From the NCBI RefSeq assembly GCF_002849695.1, contig NZ_CP018937.1:1-64000 (forward strand): DNA of 64,000 nucleotides, in the 5' to 3' direction. The position numbers and the translations under genes are program-made. The notes beneath the pieces are model-generated. The model was not told where the DNA came from and searched no databases. It was given only the letters and a program-made list of their open reading frames with translations. Position 1 is the stretch's first letter; each line of letters starts with the position of its first letter. Positions 42,769 to 54,100 of the stretch are shown here, piece after piece. The DNA comes from Bacteroides fragilis (GTDB lineage Bacteria; Bacteroidota; Bacteroidia; Bacteroidales; Bacteroidaceae).

Positions 42769-44415
42769 ATGGCAACACCTCCGTTTAAGTATCAACCTAT
42801 GTTCGAACATGGGGAAGATAAAACCGAGTATTATCTGCTTACCAAAGACTATGTGTCAGTAAGCGAGTTCGAAGGAACACCTGTGCTGAAGGTACAGAAA
42901 GAAGGTCTGACAGCTATGGCCAATACCGCTTTCCGTGACGTATCTTTCATGCTTCGCCGCTCACACAACGAGCAGGTGGCAAAGATTCTGAGCGATCCGG
43001 AAGCAAGTGATAACGACAAGTACGTGGCATTGACTTTCCTGCGCAACGCTGAAGTGGCTGCCAAAGGCGTGCTTCCTTTCTGTCAGGATACCGGTACGGC
43101 CATCATTCATGGTGAAAAAGGACAGCAGGTCTGGACCGGCTATTGCGATGAAGAAGCTCTTTCACTGGGTGTTTACAAAACCTATACGGAAGAAAACCTG
43201 CGTTACTCACAGAACGCTCCGCTCAATATGTATGACGAAGTGAACACGAAGTGTAACTTGCCTGCCCAGATCGATATCGAGGCTACAGAAGGCATGGAGT
43301 ACAAATTCCTGTGTGTGACCAAAGGTGGTGGTTCTGCCAACAAAACATATCTGTATCAGGAGACAAAAGCGATCTTGAATCCGGGTACTCTGGTTCCGTT
43401 CCTGGTTGAAAAGATGAAGACACTGGGTACGGCGGCTTGTCCTCCTTATCATATTGCATTCGTAATCGGAGGTACTTCGGCAGAGAAGAACCTGTTGACC
43501 GTGAAGCTGGCTTCTACTCACTATTATGACGAGTTGCCTACTACCGGTAACGAATATGGTCGTGCATTCCGCGATGTAGAACTGGAAAAAGAAGTACTTG
43601 CAGAAGCTCAAAAGATAGGTTTGGGTGCGCAGTTCGGCGGTAAGTATCTGGCACACGATGTACGCATCATCCGTCTGCCCCGTCACGGTGCGTCTTGTCC
43701 GGTGGGCTTGGGAGTGTCTTGTTCTGCCGACCGTAACATCAAATGTAAGATCAATAAAGACGGTATCTGGATCGAGAAACTCGATTCTAATCCGGGTAGC
43801 CTGATTCCGGCAGAACTGCGTAACGCAGGCGAAGGTGATGTTGTAAAGATCAACCTGAACCAGCCGATGGCAGATATCCTGAAGGAGCTGACTAAATATC
43901 CGGTGGCTACACGCCTGTCACTGAACGGTACGATTATCGTAGGTCGCGACATCGCTCATGCCAAACTGAAAGAACGTCTGGATCGTGGTGAAGATCTGCC
44001 TCAGTACATCAAAGATCATCCGATTTACTACGCCGGTCCGGCCAAAACTCCTGCCGGTATGGCTTGCGGTTCTATGGGACCGACTACTGCCGGACGTATG
44101 GACTCTTATGTGAACCTGTTCCAGGAACATGGAGGCAGTATGGTGATGTTGGCAAAAGGTAACCGTAGCCAGCAGGTGACTGATGCTTGCCAGAAACATG
44201 GCGGCTTCTACCTCGGTTCAATCGGTGGCCCGGCTGCTATCCTCGCCCAGAACAATATCAAGAGCATCGAATGTGTGGAATATCCGGAATTGGGTATGGA
44301 GGCTATCTGGAAGATCGAAGTAGAAGACTTCCCCGCATTTATTCTTGTAGATGACAAGGGCAACGACTTCTTCAAGCAAATTAAACCCCGTTGCGGCTCT
44401 TGCAGCAACAAATAA
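42769..44415 (+). CDS. Class I (iron-sulfur) fumarate hydratase
   Basis: This enzyme interconverts fumarate and malate, working in the reductive branch of Bacteroides central metabolism that leads to succinate. The 548-residue protein is the size of FumA/FumB. It has the cluster and active-site segments [48 protein letters not shown] and [22 protein letters not shown]-terminal [10 protein letters not shown] is also present. The three Cys expected to bind the 4Fe-4S cluster lie in the first, third and neighbouring motifs. It has its own promoter. Confidence 0.95.
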   Translation: MATPPFKYQPMFEHGEDKTEYYLLTKDYVSVSEFEGTPVLKVQKEGLTAMANTAFRDVSFMLRRSHNEQVAKILSDPEASDNDKYVALTFLRNAEVAAKGVLPFCQDTGTAIIHGEKGQQVWTGYCDEEALSLGVYKTYTEENLRYSQNAPLNMYDEVNTKCNLPAQIDIEATEGMEYKFLCVTKGGGSANKTYLYQETKAILNPGTLVPFLVEKMKTLGTAACPPYHIAFVIGGTSAEKNLLTVKLASTHYYDELPTTGNEYGRAFRDVELEKEVLAEAQKIGLGAQFGGKYLAHDVRIIRLPRHGASCPVGLGVSCSADRNIKCKINKDGIWIEKLDSNPGSLIPAELRNAGEGDVVKINLNQPMADILKELTKYPVATRLSLNGTIIVGRDIAHAKLKERLDRGEDLPQYIKDHPIYYAGPAKTPAGMACGSMGPTTAGRMDSYVNLFQEHGGSMVMLAKGNRSQQVTDACQKHGGFYLGSIGGPAAILAQNNIKSIECVEYPELGMEAIWKIEVEDFPAFILVDDKGNDFFKQIKPRCGSCSNK

Positions 44416-44548
44416 GAATATGGTGAGTGGTCATTAATATTGGTTATTTATCATGTTAACTCGAGTGAGAGGCGTCTGTATGCTGTGTTATACAGATGCC
44501 TTTCTTATTATAAACACCTTAATCATTATCAGTAAAAACAATTCCCCG

Positions 44549-45694
44549 ATGGAACTACAGAAAAATCCTCAACACATTGTCTGGCTGGACGTTGTCCGTT
44601 TCGTTGCCATGTTTACCGTTGTCTGTTGCCACTGCACGGACCCTTTCAACTTTTATCCGGGCACTGCCCCTAATATTGACGAAATCAAACTTTGGGGTGC
44701 CATCTACGGAGCATTGCTTCGTCCTTGCGTACCGCTGTTCGTGATGATTACCGGAGCCCTGCTTCTGCCGGTGCGCGGCGAAGTCTCTGTCTTTTATAAG
44801 AAACGTATCCCCCGTGTTTTATGGCCATTCCTCATCTGGTCGGTCATCTACAACCTTTTCCCCTGGATTACCGGTCTGTTGGGCATCAAGCCCGAAATTA
44901 TTCTCGACTTTTTCCCTTACTCGGGGGAGGAAGTGATGCGCCAGTCGCTGTCCATCTCTTTGGATTACATTGCTCAGATTCCTTTTAATTTCTCCATTGT
45001 AGATGTACACATGTGGTATATTTACCTCTTGATCGGCTTGTATCTTTATCTTCCCGTCTTCTCTGCCTGGGTGGAGAAAGCATCGGATAAGGCGAAGTTG
45101 TGGTTTCTCGGTGCATGGGCTGTCACTCTGTTATTGCCGTACTACAATCAGTTTGTAGCGCAATATCTTTGGGGAACCTGTTCATGGAATGCGTTCGGCA
45201 TGTTTTATTACTTTGCCGGTTTCAATGGCTATCTGTTATTAGGACACTATCTGCGTAACCTTGACTGGACGTTGGGTAAGATTCTGGCAATCGGTCTGCC
45301 AATGTTTGTGATAGGATATGCCGTTACCTTCTTTGGCTTCCGTTACATCACGGCTTTGCCGGAATACAGCGACGAGATGCTCGAACTCTTCTTCACTTAC
45401 TGTTCGCTGAATGTTGTGATGATGACCATCCCGGTGTTTATGCTTTGCAAAAAGGTTAACTTCCGTTCGGAGGGAATCAAGAAAGCGCTTGCCAATCTCA
45501 CTTTGTGTGGTTTCGGTATCTATATGATACACTATTTCTTTACCGGTCCTTCCGTACTGTTGGTACGTACGTTGGGTGTGCCTCTGGGCATTCAGATACC
45601 GGTGGCGTCTGTCATGGCATTTGGTGTTTCGTGGCTGATCGTATGGGCTGTCTATCGTGTGCTGGGCAAGAAGGCGAAATGGATTATGGGATAA
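44549..45694 (+). CDS. Acyltransferase-3-family membrane protein
   Basis: The chosen start MELQKNPQHIVWLDVVRFVA gives 381 residues. It has ten or so membrane helices and the acyltransferase-3 signature: WLDVVRFVAMFTVVCCHCTD, where the His-Cys pair lies in the family's active-site region, and RIPRVLWPFLIWSVIYNLFP. Members transfer acetyl or other acyl groups to sugars of surface polysaccharides. An in-frame ATG at 44453 adds a poorly matched leader. It lies 24 bp before the GH89 gene and may be co-transcribed with it. Confidence 0.85.
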   Translation: MELQKNPQHIVWLDVVRFVAMFTVVCCHCTDPFNFYPGTAPNIDEIKLWGAIYGALLRPCVPLFVMITGALLLPVRGEVSVFYKKRIPRVLWPFLIWSVIYNLFPWITGLLGIKPEIILDFFPYSGEEVMRQSLSISLDYIAQIPFNFSIVDVHMWYIYLLIGLYLYLPVFSAWVEKASDKAKLWFLGAWAVTLLLPYYNQFVAQYLWGTCSWNAFGMFYYFAGFNGYLLLGHYLRNLDWTLGKILAIGLPMFVIGYAVTFFGFRYITALPEYSDEMLELFFTYCSLNVVMMTIPVFMLCKKVNFRSEGIKKALANLTLCGFGIYMIHYFFTGPSVLLVRTLGVPLGIQIPVASVMAFGVSWLIVWAVYRVLGKKAKWIMG

Positions 45695-45718
45695 AACAGT
45701 AATTAAAGCATATTATTT

Positions 45719-47875
45719 ATGAATCGTAAATCAATACTATTAACAATCTTACTTTGTGTTACTTCTTTGACAATGGCTGCTCCGGTGACCGGCTTGTTGG
45801 AGCGCATAGACAAAGGAGCTTCGAAGAAGTTTATTATCGAGCAAGTGAAGTCCGGTACCGACTTTTTTGAACTCGATCAGAAGGGTGATAAAGTCGTTAT
45901 CCGTGGAAACAATTACGTGAGTATCGCTACCGGGTTGAATTGGTATCTGAAGTATTATGCCGGTATCCACCTTTCCTGGAACGGAATGCAGGCAAAACTG
46001 CCGGCTGTGCTTCCTCCGGTGACAAAAAAAGAACGGAGAGAAACGACCCTGCCTTACCGTTATGATTTGAACTATTGTACTTTTTCTTATTCCATGGCTT
46101 TCTGGGATTGGGACCGATGGGAGAAAGAAATAGACTGGATGGCTCTGCACGGCATCAATATCCCTTTGGCTGTGACCGGGGCAGAGGCTGTGTGGTATAA
46201 CGTGCTTGATAAGTTGGGATATACCAAAACCGAAATAAATGAGTTCATATCCGGTCCGGGCTTTTTTGCCTGGTGGCTGATGAATAACCTTGAAGGCTGG
46301 GGCGGACCTAATCCGGATAGCTGGTATACACAGCAGATTGCTTTACAGAAGAAAATCCTGAAGCGTATGCGTGAATACGGCATCGAACCGGTCCTTCCGG
46401 GTTATTGCGGCATGGTGCCCCATAATGCGAAAGAGAAACTCGGATTGAACGTATCCGATCCGGGAACATGGTGTGGCTATCGCCGTCCGGCATTTCTGCA
46501 ACCAAGCGACCCGCGTTTTGAGGAAATCTCTTCTCTCTACTATAAAGAGCTTGAGAAACTATACGGGAAAGCTGACTTTTACTCCATGGACCCCTTCCAT
46601 GAAGGAGGCAATACGGCAGGCGTGGATCTCGATGCGGCAGGTAAGGCTGTGATGAAAGCCATGAAGAAGGCCAATCCGAAAGCGGTTTGGGTGGCGCAGG
46701 CATGGCAGGCAAATCCACGTCCGAAGATGATTGAGAATCTGGGGGCCGGTGACTTGCTTATACTCGACCTGACCAGTGAATGCCGTCCGCAGTGGGGAGA
46801 TTCCACTTCCGAATGGTATCGCAAAAACGGATATGGACAGCACGACTGGGTATACTGTATGTTGCTGAACTACGGTGGTAATGTCGGACTGCACGGAAAG
46901 ATGGATAATGTGATCGATAATTTTTATCTCGCTAAAGCCGATCCGCACGCAGGTTCTACACTTAAAGGTGTGGGGATGACCCCTGAGGGGATAGAGAATA
47001 ATCCTGTGATGTACGAACTGGTGATGGAACTGCCTTGGCGTGCAGAGCGGTTTACGAAAGAGGAATGGTTGAAGGAGTATGTGAAAGCACGTTACGGTGC
47101 AGATGATCCGGTGGTACAGGCTGCCTGGACCAAACTGGCGAACTCCATTTATAACTCACCGAAGAACCTGACGCAGCAAGGTACACACGAATCCGTATTC
47201 TGTGCACGTCCGGCGGAAGATGTGTACCAGGTGTCCAGCTGGTCGGAAATGAAAGATTACTACTGTCCGCAAGATGTGATTGAGGCTGCACGCCTGATGG
47301 TATCTGTGGCCGATCGTTATAAAGGAAACAATAATTTTGAGTACGATCTGGTGGATATCGTTCGGCAGGCACTCGCAGAGAAGGGCAGGCTGATGCAGAA
47401 GGCGGTTACCGCTGCTTACCGGAGTGGTGATAAAGAACTCTTCGGAATGGCTTCTCAGAAGTTCCTGAACCTGATTCTGTTGCAGGATCAGTTGTTGGGT
47501 ACCCGCCCGGAGTTTCGCGTAGGAAATTGGATTGAAGAGGCGCGGACGTTGGGTGGTACATCCGAAGAAAAGGCTTTGTATGAGTGGAATGCCCGTGTGC
47601 AGATTACGACCTGGGGCAACCGGAATGCAGCCGATTATGGCGGACTTCGTGATTATGCTCACAAAGAGTGGAACGGATTACTGAAGGATTTCTATTATAT
47701 GCGTTGGAAGCTTTATTTCGATTCTCTCTCTCAGAAACTGGAAGGTAAAACCCCGGAGAAAATTGATTTTTATGCAGTGGAAGAACCTTGGACCAAAGCC
47801 ACTAATCCCTATTCGGCGGAGGCTGAAGGAGATTGCATTGAAACAGCGAAGCGGGTGATGCAAGCGGTGGAATAG
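45719..47875 (+). CDS. GH89 alpha-N-acetylglucosaminidase
   Basis: NAGLU-type enzymes cleave terminal alpha-linked N-acetylglucosamine from glycans such as heparan sulfate fragments or mucin. The 718-residue protein has a signal peptide (MNRKSILLTILLCVTSLTMA), an N-terminal domain, the TIM-barrel with LPYRYDLNYCTFSYSMAFWD, WGGPNPDSWYTQQ, the acid/base Glu295 in MDPFHEGGNT and the nucleophile Glu423 in GMTPEGIENN. A helical C-terminal domain closes it. The 128-residue spacing of the two Glu fits the family. It is expected in the periplasm or at the surface and used for host-glycan foraging. Confidence 0.95.
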   Translation: MNRKSILLTILLCVTSLTMAAPVTGLLERIDKGASKKFIIEQVKSGTDFFELDQKGDKVVIRGNNYVSIATGLNWYLKYYAGIHLSWNGMQAKLPAVLPPVTKKERRETTLPYRYDLNYCTFSYSMAFWDWDRWEKEIDWMALHGINIPLAVTGAEAVWYNVLDKLGYTKTEINEFISGPGFFAWWLMNNLEGWGGPNPDSWYTQQIALQKKILKRMREYGIEPVLPGYCGMVPHNAKEKLGLNVSDPGTWCGYRRPAFLQPSDPRFEEISSLYYKELEKLYGKADFYSMDPFHEGGNTAGVDLDAAGKAVMKAMKKANPKAVWVAQAWQANPRPKMIENLGAGDLLILDLTSECRPQWGDSTSEWYRKNGYGQHDWVYCMLLNYGGNVGLHGKMDNVIDNFYLAKADPHAGSTLKGVGMTPEGIENNPVMYELVMELPWRAERFTKEEWLKEYVKARYGADDPVVQAAWTKLANSIYNSPKNLTQQGTHESVFCARPAEDVYQVSSWSEMKDYYCPQDVIEAARLMVSVADRYKGNNNFEYDLVDIVRQALAEKGRLMQKAVTAAYRSGDKELFGMASQKFLNLILLQDQLLGTRPEFRVGNWIEEARTLGGTSEEKALYEWNARVQITTWGNRNAADYGGLRDYAHKEWNGLLKDFYYMRWKLYFDSLSQKLEGKTPEKIDFYAVEEPWTKATNPYSAEAEGDCIETAKRVMQAVE

Positions 47876-47885
47876 TATATCGCAA

Positions 47886-47948
47886 AGTTCACCACAGATT
47901 ACACAGATTATCTACGTAATAAATAATCTGTGTAATCTGTGGTGAACT
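47886..47948. terminator. Long bidirectional hairpin between convergent genes
   Basis: Two 26-bp perfect arms built on CACAGATTACACAGATTA lie around an 11-nt loop, between GH89 (plus) and the permease (minus). It is a strong stem for ending both transcripts. The sequence type resembles extragenic palindromes seen repeatedly in Bacteroides. Confidence 0.8.
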
Positions 47949-47958
47949 CGTTTTTAGA

Positions 47959-49614
47959 CTATTTTTGCTTCGCTGTCCCTTTCCAGATACGCATCATATA
48001 ATATGCGCAATGCGTAAATGCGAAAACAAACGAGATTATCAGCAATACTTTACTTTCGTCCCAACCCACCGTCTGCTGGTGCCATAGCCCGGTGATGACA
48101 CAAAGCACAGACAGTGCGATACCGATCATGTTCAGTGCCGATTGTCCCCGGCGGTTTTTCACGCCTTGTTCCAGTTTGCTGTGCTTCATACCATAGCCAA
48201 CGTAAATATCCAACCCGATGAGCATCCACAATACCAGACGTATCCAAGTATCGGCGGGAAGGAAAAGCATCATGCACAGGCAGGTGAGTATTCCTAAAAT
48301 CGGGACGAGTGGCACAAACGGAGTTTTAAAAGAACGGGGGATATCCGGCATGGTCTTTCGTACTACCAATACGGCGGCACATACCAGTGTGAAAGCCATC
48401 AGTGTGCCGATGCTGGTCATCTCTCCTGCAAGGCGTGCCGGGACGAATGCAGCCAATAAACCTACTATCAGCATAAACAGGAGATTGCTGCGTGCCGGTG
48501 TGCGAAACTTTTCATTGATGTGCGAGAAGAATGGAGGGAGCAGTCCGTCATGGCTCATACTCAGGAAGACGCGGCTTTGTCCCAATAAAGTGACCATAAT
48601 TACAGAACAGTAACCGAACAGGATGGCAAGAACGATAGCACGGTTCAACCAGGGATAGTCCGGATGGATGATGCCTGCCGCATCGGTATGCCCCATGTGT
48701 TCGATGGCAATAGCTACCGGTGCAATGCCCTGCTGTCCGCTAAACTCAGTGTAGTGGGCAACTCCCGTCATTACGTGGGCAAACAACATATAGAGCACAG
48801 TACAAACAAGGAGTGATACCAGGATACCGATCGGCATATTTCGTTTCGGGTTCTTTGTTTCCTGGGCGGCCGTACTGACGGCATCGAATCCTAAAAAAGC
48901 AAAAAAGACAATAGCTGCCCCGCGTAAGACACCCGAAATCCCATACTCTCCAAGTGTGCCTGTATTGGCGGGAATGTATGGAGTATAGTTATCCGCATTG
49001 ATATATTTCCAGCCCAATACGACAAAAATAGCGATCACCGATACTTTGAGGAATACTACGATACCGTTAAAGATGGAACTGCCTTCCGTACCGCGAATCA
49101 GGAAGATACTCATCAGTACCACGATCAGGAATGCAGGGATATTGACGATTCCTCCATCCCACGGGCAGGCGGTTAGTGCTTGCGGAAGATGTATGTTGAG
49201 CCCTTCAAGGAAGACCACGAGGTATCTGCTCCAACTGATACTGACAGTGGTAGCCGCTACTGTATATTCAAGGACAAGGTCCCAACCGATGATCCAGGCA
49301 ATCAGTTCGCCCATGGTGGCATATGAGTAGGTATAGGCACTTCCGGCAACCGGAATCATGGAAGCAAATTCCGCATAGCAGAGTCCTGCAAAACAGCATC
49401 CCAGTGCGGCAATGGCAAATGAAAGTGTAATGGCCGGTCCTGTATAGCCTGTTGCTACGGTTCCGGTGATTGAGAAGAGTCCTGCTCCGATAATGACACC
49501 GACACCCAGTGCTACCAGACTCCAGGGACCTAATACTCGTTTCAATGATTTACTTCCTGACGCATTGGCCTCTGCCAACAGGGCTTCAAAGGGTTTCTTT
49601 ATGAATAATCCCAT
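47959..49614 (-). CDS. APC-superfamily amino-acid permease
   Basis: The chosen start MGLFIKKPFEALLAEANASG gives 551 residues with about 12-14 membrane helices. Signatures: SLKRVLGPWSLVALGVGVII, GAGLFSITGTVATGYTGPAI, VFFAFLGFDAVSTAAQETKN (conserved in the CAT/APC branch) and MPIGILVSLLVCTVLY. It imports cationic or other amino acids across the inner membrane; the substrate cannot be fixed by eye. The open frame extends 104 codons upstream, but that stretch has no membrane or family signal and runs into the TolC gene region, so it is not counted. Confidence 0.9.
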   Translation of the reverse strand: MGLFIKKPFEALLAEANASGSKSLKRVLGPWSLVALGVGVIIGAGLFSITGTVATGYTGPAITLSFAIAALGCCFAGLCYAEFASMIPVAGSAYTYSYATMGELIAWIIGWDLVLEYTVAATTVSISWSRYLVVFLEGLNIHLPQALTACPWDGGIVNIPAFLIVVLMSIFLIRGTEGSSIFNGIVVFLKVSVIAIFVVLGWKYINADNYTPYIPANTGTLGEYGISGVLRGAAIVFFAFLGFDAVSTAAQETKNPKRNMPIGILVSLLVCTVLYMLFAHVMTGVAHYTEFSGQQGIAPVAIAIEHMGHTDAAGIIHPDYPWLNRAIVLAILFGYCSVIMVTLLGQSRVFLSMSHDGLLPPFFSHINEKFRTPARSNLLFMLIVGLLAAFVPARLAGEMTSIGTLMAFTLVCAAVLVVRKTMPDIPRSFKTPFVPLVPILGILTCLCMMLFLPADTWIRLVLWMLIGLDIYVGYGMKHSKLEQGVKNRRGQSALNMIGIALSVLCVITGLWHQQTVGWDESKVLLIISFVFAFTHCAYYMMRIWKGTAKQK

Positions 49615-49789
49615 CTTTCTGTTTCTTTTTTTACTTAGTTGTACGTGGTACACAAAGAGTCGTGGGAAATATCGCTTGGTTTGCCCGCCGTACTCTTGTG
49701 ATTGGATTGGCTGCAAAGATAAGCAATCTGAACGGGCGATACAAGGCTTCTTTTGTATTAAAACAAACAGTTCCGTCGGTTTAAAAGGT

Positions 49790-49839
49790 GGGGGTGTGTC
49801 AAAAGTCTTTCCCTCTGTGGTAAGTTTTGACACACCCCC
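49790..49839 (-). terminator. Hairpin downstream of the TolC gene
   Basis: GGGGGTGTGTCAAAA / TTTTGACACACCCCC is a perfect 15-bp stem around a 20-nt loop, about 33 bp after the TolC stop. It ends the long minus-strand run of export genes. The rest of 49615-49789 holds the permease leader region and no gene. Confidence 0.7.
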
Positions 49840-49871
49840 GAATGTTGTAAGGAGAAGGGCAAAGTGTACGT

Positions 49872-51197
49872 TTAGTCCAGATATTTTGTTATTTTCCCAC
49901 TGATCTGTAGCAGGGAGATTTCGCATAACTTAGTGTCATATTCGGCAGATAGAATTCGCTCTTCCGCATCCAGCAGACTCTTCTGTGCTTCACGCATTTC
50001 GATACCCGAAAGGTTTCCTAACATATATCGTTCCATGGCTATCTCGTGATTCTCTTTGGCAGCCACCAGGTTTTGCCGTTCCAGTTTCAGCATTTGCAGA
50101 TTATTCTGGTAGGCTTGCCACAGATTGCTAAGGTCCGCTTTCAGTCCTTGTTCCAGCTGCTCCCGTTGCAGACGGGCGTTTTTGATGGCGATACGTGCGT
50201 TGTTCTTTTCGCGACGGCGGTTTCCGTCGAAGATATTGAATCCGATTGTTACCCCGAAGTTGGCGCCCAGATTGCCTCTTTGGCTATTGGAGGCAATGTC
50301 GTATTTATTAAAGGTATAGCCATATCCGGTATTCATTTTGAGGTATGGGTAGTTACGCGAGTTTACCTTTTTATAGTCCAGCATGGCGAGTGTATTGTTC
50401 TGTTCGGCTTTCAGCAATGAAGCGTTGGTCAGTAGAGTGGCGTTCCATAATTCTTCGAACCGGAGTCCTGCGTTAACTTTAATGATACTGTCTTCTATCA
50501 CAATCGGCTGGTCCACATCTTCATTGGCCATCAGTTCGTTCAGCTGGATGCGCGACGTATGCAGCAATTCCTGTTGCTTCATATACTTGGCACTGTCAGC
50601 ATTGAAGTCTACTTTGGCCTGTTGATAGTCCAGGCGGGAGAAGTTACCGATGTGATAACGTTCTTCCACGATTCGCAGGCGTTCTTTTGACAAGGATACG
50701 GCGTAGCGGAAGTTCTGAAGGCGGATTTTCTGTTGAACGTAATTGTAGTATTCGGCTGCAAGGTTAGCTATCAGGTCTTCGATGGCAATACGGGTATTGG
50801 TTTCTCCCTGTCGTTCCAACTCTTTCAGCTTTTGATAATTGGCAGTGATGTTGAAGCCGTCGAAGATAGTCCAGTTCAGGTTCAGCCCCACGTTAACGGT
50901 CTGGTCGAAGACACCGTTTTCTTTTACCGACTCCCCGGTAGCCCGGACCTTGGTGTTGGTATTGTCCACAGTTCCTGTATAACCGGCCGTTAGGTCGAGG
51001 GTAGGCAGGTAGCCGGCATTACCCGGCGTAGCGTTATTTTTGCTTACTTGCTCTTCGTTACGGACTATTTGCAGGGAATAATTATTCTGGAGGCCGTACT
51101 CCAGGCAGGATTTTAGAGTATAAATTTGTGGCTGTTGTGCTTGCAGACCCAAAGGGGTGCAGCACAATGCTATGATAAATAGGGCAATCTGTTTCAT
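49872..51197 (-). CDS. TolC-family outer-membrane channel
   Basis: This 441-residue protein has a signal peptide (MKQIALFIIALCCTPLGLQA) and two long helical-hairpin repeats typical of TolC trimers (SCLEYGLQNNYSLQIVRNEE; DLSNLWQAYQNNLQMLKLER). It forms the outer-membrane exit duct for the RND pump and possibly for the ABC-HlyD peptide exporter just upstream. Its ATG overlaps the stop of the RND gene by 4 bp, so translation is coupled. Confidence 0.9.
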   Translation of the reverse strand: MKQIALFIIALCCTPLGLQAQQPQIYTLKSCLEYGLQNNYSLQIVRNEEQVSKNNATPGNAGYLPTLDLTAGYTGTVDNTNTKVRATGESVKENGVFDQTVNVGLNLNWTIFDGFNITANYQKLKELERQGETNTRIAIEDLIANLAAEYYNYVQQKIRLQNFRYAVSLSKERLRIVEERYHIGNFSRLDYQQAKVDFNADSAKYMKQQELLHTSRIQLNELMANEDVDQPIVIEDSIIKVNAGLRFEELWNATLLTNASLLKAEQNNTLAMLDYKKVNSRNYPYLKMNTGYGYTFNKYDIASNSQRGNLGANFGVTIGFNIFDGNRRREKNNARIAIKNARLQREQLEQGLKADLSNLWQAYQNNLQMLKLERQNLVAAKENHEIAMERYMLGNLSGIEMREAQKSLLDAEERILSAEYDTKLCEISLLQISGKITKYLD

Positions 51198-54100
51198 TCT
51201 CTCTTTAATTTATTACTTCGGTTCGTCGAAATATAACTGTAAATAGCGGGTACGATGTACATAGTCAGCAAGGTAGATACCAACATACCTCCCACAACAG
51301 CCGTACCCATTGCAATGCGCTGGTTACAACCTTCACCTGAGGCGAACGCCAGCGGGATCAATCCTAAGATGGTAGAAGCACTTGTCATCAGGATGGGACG
51401 CAGACGTTGCAATGCCGCATCCTTGATAGCTGTCAGTTTGTCTTCACCTGTTTCCTGTTTCTGATTGGCAAACTCCACGATCAGGATACCGTTCTTGGCT
51501 ACCAGGCCGATCAGCATAATAATGCCGATCTGACTGAAGATGTTCATCGTGATACCGCCGAAGTACATGAATACCAGTGCACCGGCGATGGCCAGAGGTA
51601 CAGTCAGCATGATGATCAGCGGATCCTTGAAACTTTCGAACTGTGCCGCCAGGATCAGGTAAATCAGCACAATGGCCAGGATAAAGGCAAACATCAGGCT
51701 TGAAGAACTTTCACGGTACTCCTTCGAATCACCGGTCAGTGCCGTACGGAACGTGTCGTCCAAAGTCTCTTTGGCTATCTTGTCCATCTCGTCCAGTCCC
51801 TGTCCGATGGTCTTGCCTTCCGCCAGTCCGGCGGAAACAGTAGCCGACACGAAACGGTTGTAACGATACAGCTTGGGAGGTGCGATGCCGTCGGTCAACT
51901 CGATCAGATTGTCAAGCTGTACCATGTCTCCTTTGTCACTGCGGATGTAGATTGCTTTCAGGTTGGCAGGCGTATTGCGTTGTTGACGGTTGATTTCTCC
52001 TAAGATTTCATATTGCTTACCGTTCATATAGAAGTATCCCATACGCTGTCCGCTCAATCCGTATTGCAGGGTTTGGGCAATGTTGCGGGTACTTACCCCC
52101 ATTATACTGGCTTTATCGCGGTTGATATTGATACGTGCCTCCGGTTTGCTGAATTTCAGGTCTACGTCCGCCATCTGGAATACCGGATTTTCGTATACCT
52201 TGGCCATGAACTTAGGCAGTACTTCCTGTAGTTTCTCGATATTGGTAGCCTGCAACACATATTGTACGGGCATGCCGCCACGCCGTCCGCCAAAAGAAGA
52301 CGACTGCTGGACGAACGAGCGCGCCATCGTCTTTTTCTGTACTGCCGCCGATAGCTTTTCGGCAATGTCCATCTGTGTATAGTCACGATCCTTCATATCT
52401 TTCAGCGTGATGCGTACATTACCGCTACCACTCGATACACGGGCTGTTACCGACTCTGCATCCGGTACGATCGAGTCTACCAGATCGTTTATGTCTTCCG
52501 TATAGTCACGAATGTACTCGTATGTCACACCTTCAGCACCACGGGTGTTGATACTTATTTGTGAGCGGTCTTCCAGCGGAGCCATTTCTGCAGGAATGTG
52601 GTTCCATAAGAAAGCGATGATACCGATTGTGATGGCTACAAAAGGTAAGGAAATCCAGCGCTTGTTGAGGAAAGCAGCCAGTGAACGACTGTACAGACGG
52701 TTCATTCCTTCGAAGAAGGGTTCTGTTTTCATATAGAACCAGTTTTGTTTTTCCCGTTTTACCAACAGTTTGGTGGCAAGCATCGGAGTAAAGGTCAGGG
52801 CTGCGAATGAAGAGATAATCACCGATCCGGAAACTACAATACTGAATTCACGGAACAGACGTCCTGTCATACCCTCCATAAAGACGATGGGGAAGAACAC
52901 GGCCACCAGTGTAATGGTGGTGGAGATGACGGCAAAGAAAATCTCTTTTGCTCCTTCGATGCCGGCTTCTTTCGGAGGCATACCTTTCTCTATGCGTACA
53001 TAGATGTTTTCGGTCATCACAATAGCGTCGTCTACCACCAGACCTACCGCCAACACGACCGCCAGCATGGAGAGTACATTGATGGAGAAGTCCGCCAGAT
53101 ACATGACGAAGAAAGCACCGATCAGTGATACCGGGATTACGATACAGGGAACCAGCGTCACCCGCCAGTCGCGCAGGAAAAGGAAAATAATGATGATAAC
53201 CAGGATGAAGGCTACATAAACCGTCTCTTTTACCTCATAGATGGATGCACGGATAAACTTGGTGTTATCGAATCCGTAAGAATACTTCACGTCTTCGGGA
53301 AGGTCTTTCTGCATCTTCTCCATGCGTTCGTACACTGCGTCGGCTATCTTGATATGATTGGCACCGGGTTGTGGGATTACGACGATACCTACCATCGGTA
53401 CTCCGTTCATCTTCATATAACTTTTGATATCGGCCGGCCCCAGTTCGGCGCGGCCTATGTCACTGAAACGGATAATACGGTCGTTCTCTTCTTTGATGAT
53501 CAGGTTATTGAATTCTTCTGCGGTGTGCATCAACCCCAAGGTACGGATGGTGAGCTCTGTCGTATTTCCTTCGATACTGCCCGAAGGAAGTTCGACATTT
53601 TCTTTGTCTACTGCATTCTTTACGTCGATAGGGGTGATCCCATAACCCGACATCTTGATAGGATCGAGCCATAAGCGCATGGAGTAGCGCTTTTCTCCCC
53701 AAATGGAAACGCTACTTACGTCGGAGATGGTTTGTAATTGCTCTTTTACGGTCAGGTCGGCAATTTCACTGAGTTCCAGCAAGGAGCGTTTGTCACTTTG
53801 CAGAGCTACCATCAGGATAGGAGTAGCATCGGCATCCGCTTTCGAAACAGTAGGAGGGTCACAGTCGCGCGGCAGGTAGCGCTGGGCACGGGATACTTTG
53901 TCGCGTACGTCATTGGCTGCTGTTTCCAGATCGACGGACAGCTCGAACTCTACCGTGATACGGCTTTGTCCCTGCTGGCTGACGCTGGACAGCGAACGGA
54001 TACCCGGAATACCATTGATGTTCTGTTCCAGGGGTTCGGTAATCTGATTCTCGATTACATCGGCATTAGCACCCGGATAGGAGCAGGATACTGAGATTAT

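Noticed and set aside
46087..47662. Several minus-strand ORFs opposite the GH89 gene
   Set aside because: They have no domain pattern and overlap a gene with clear catalytic motifs.
48218..49903. Plus-strand open frames within the permease gene and its leader
   Set aside because: They are shadows; the minus-strand permease has continuous family motifs.
49615..49926. 104-codon N-terminal extension of the permease
   Set aside because: No family or membrane signal, and it runs through the TolC terminator hairpin.
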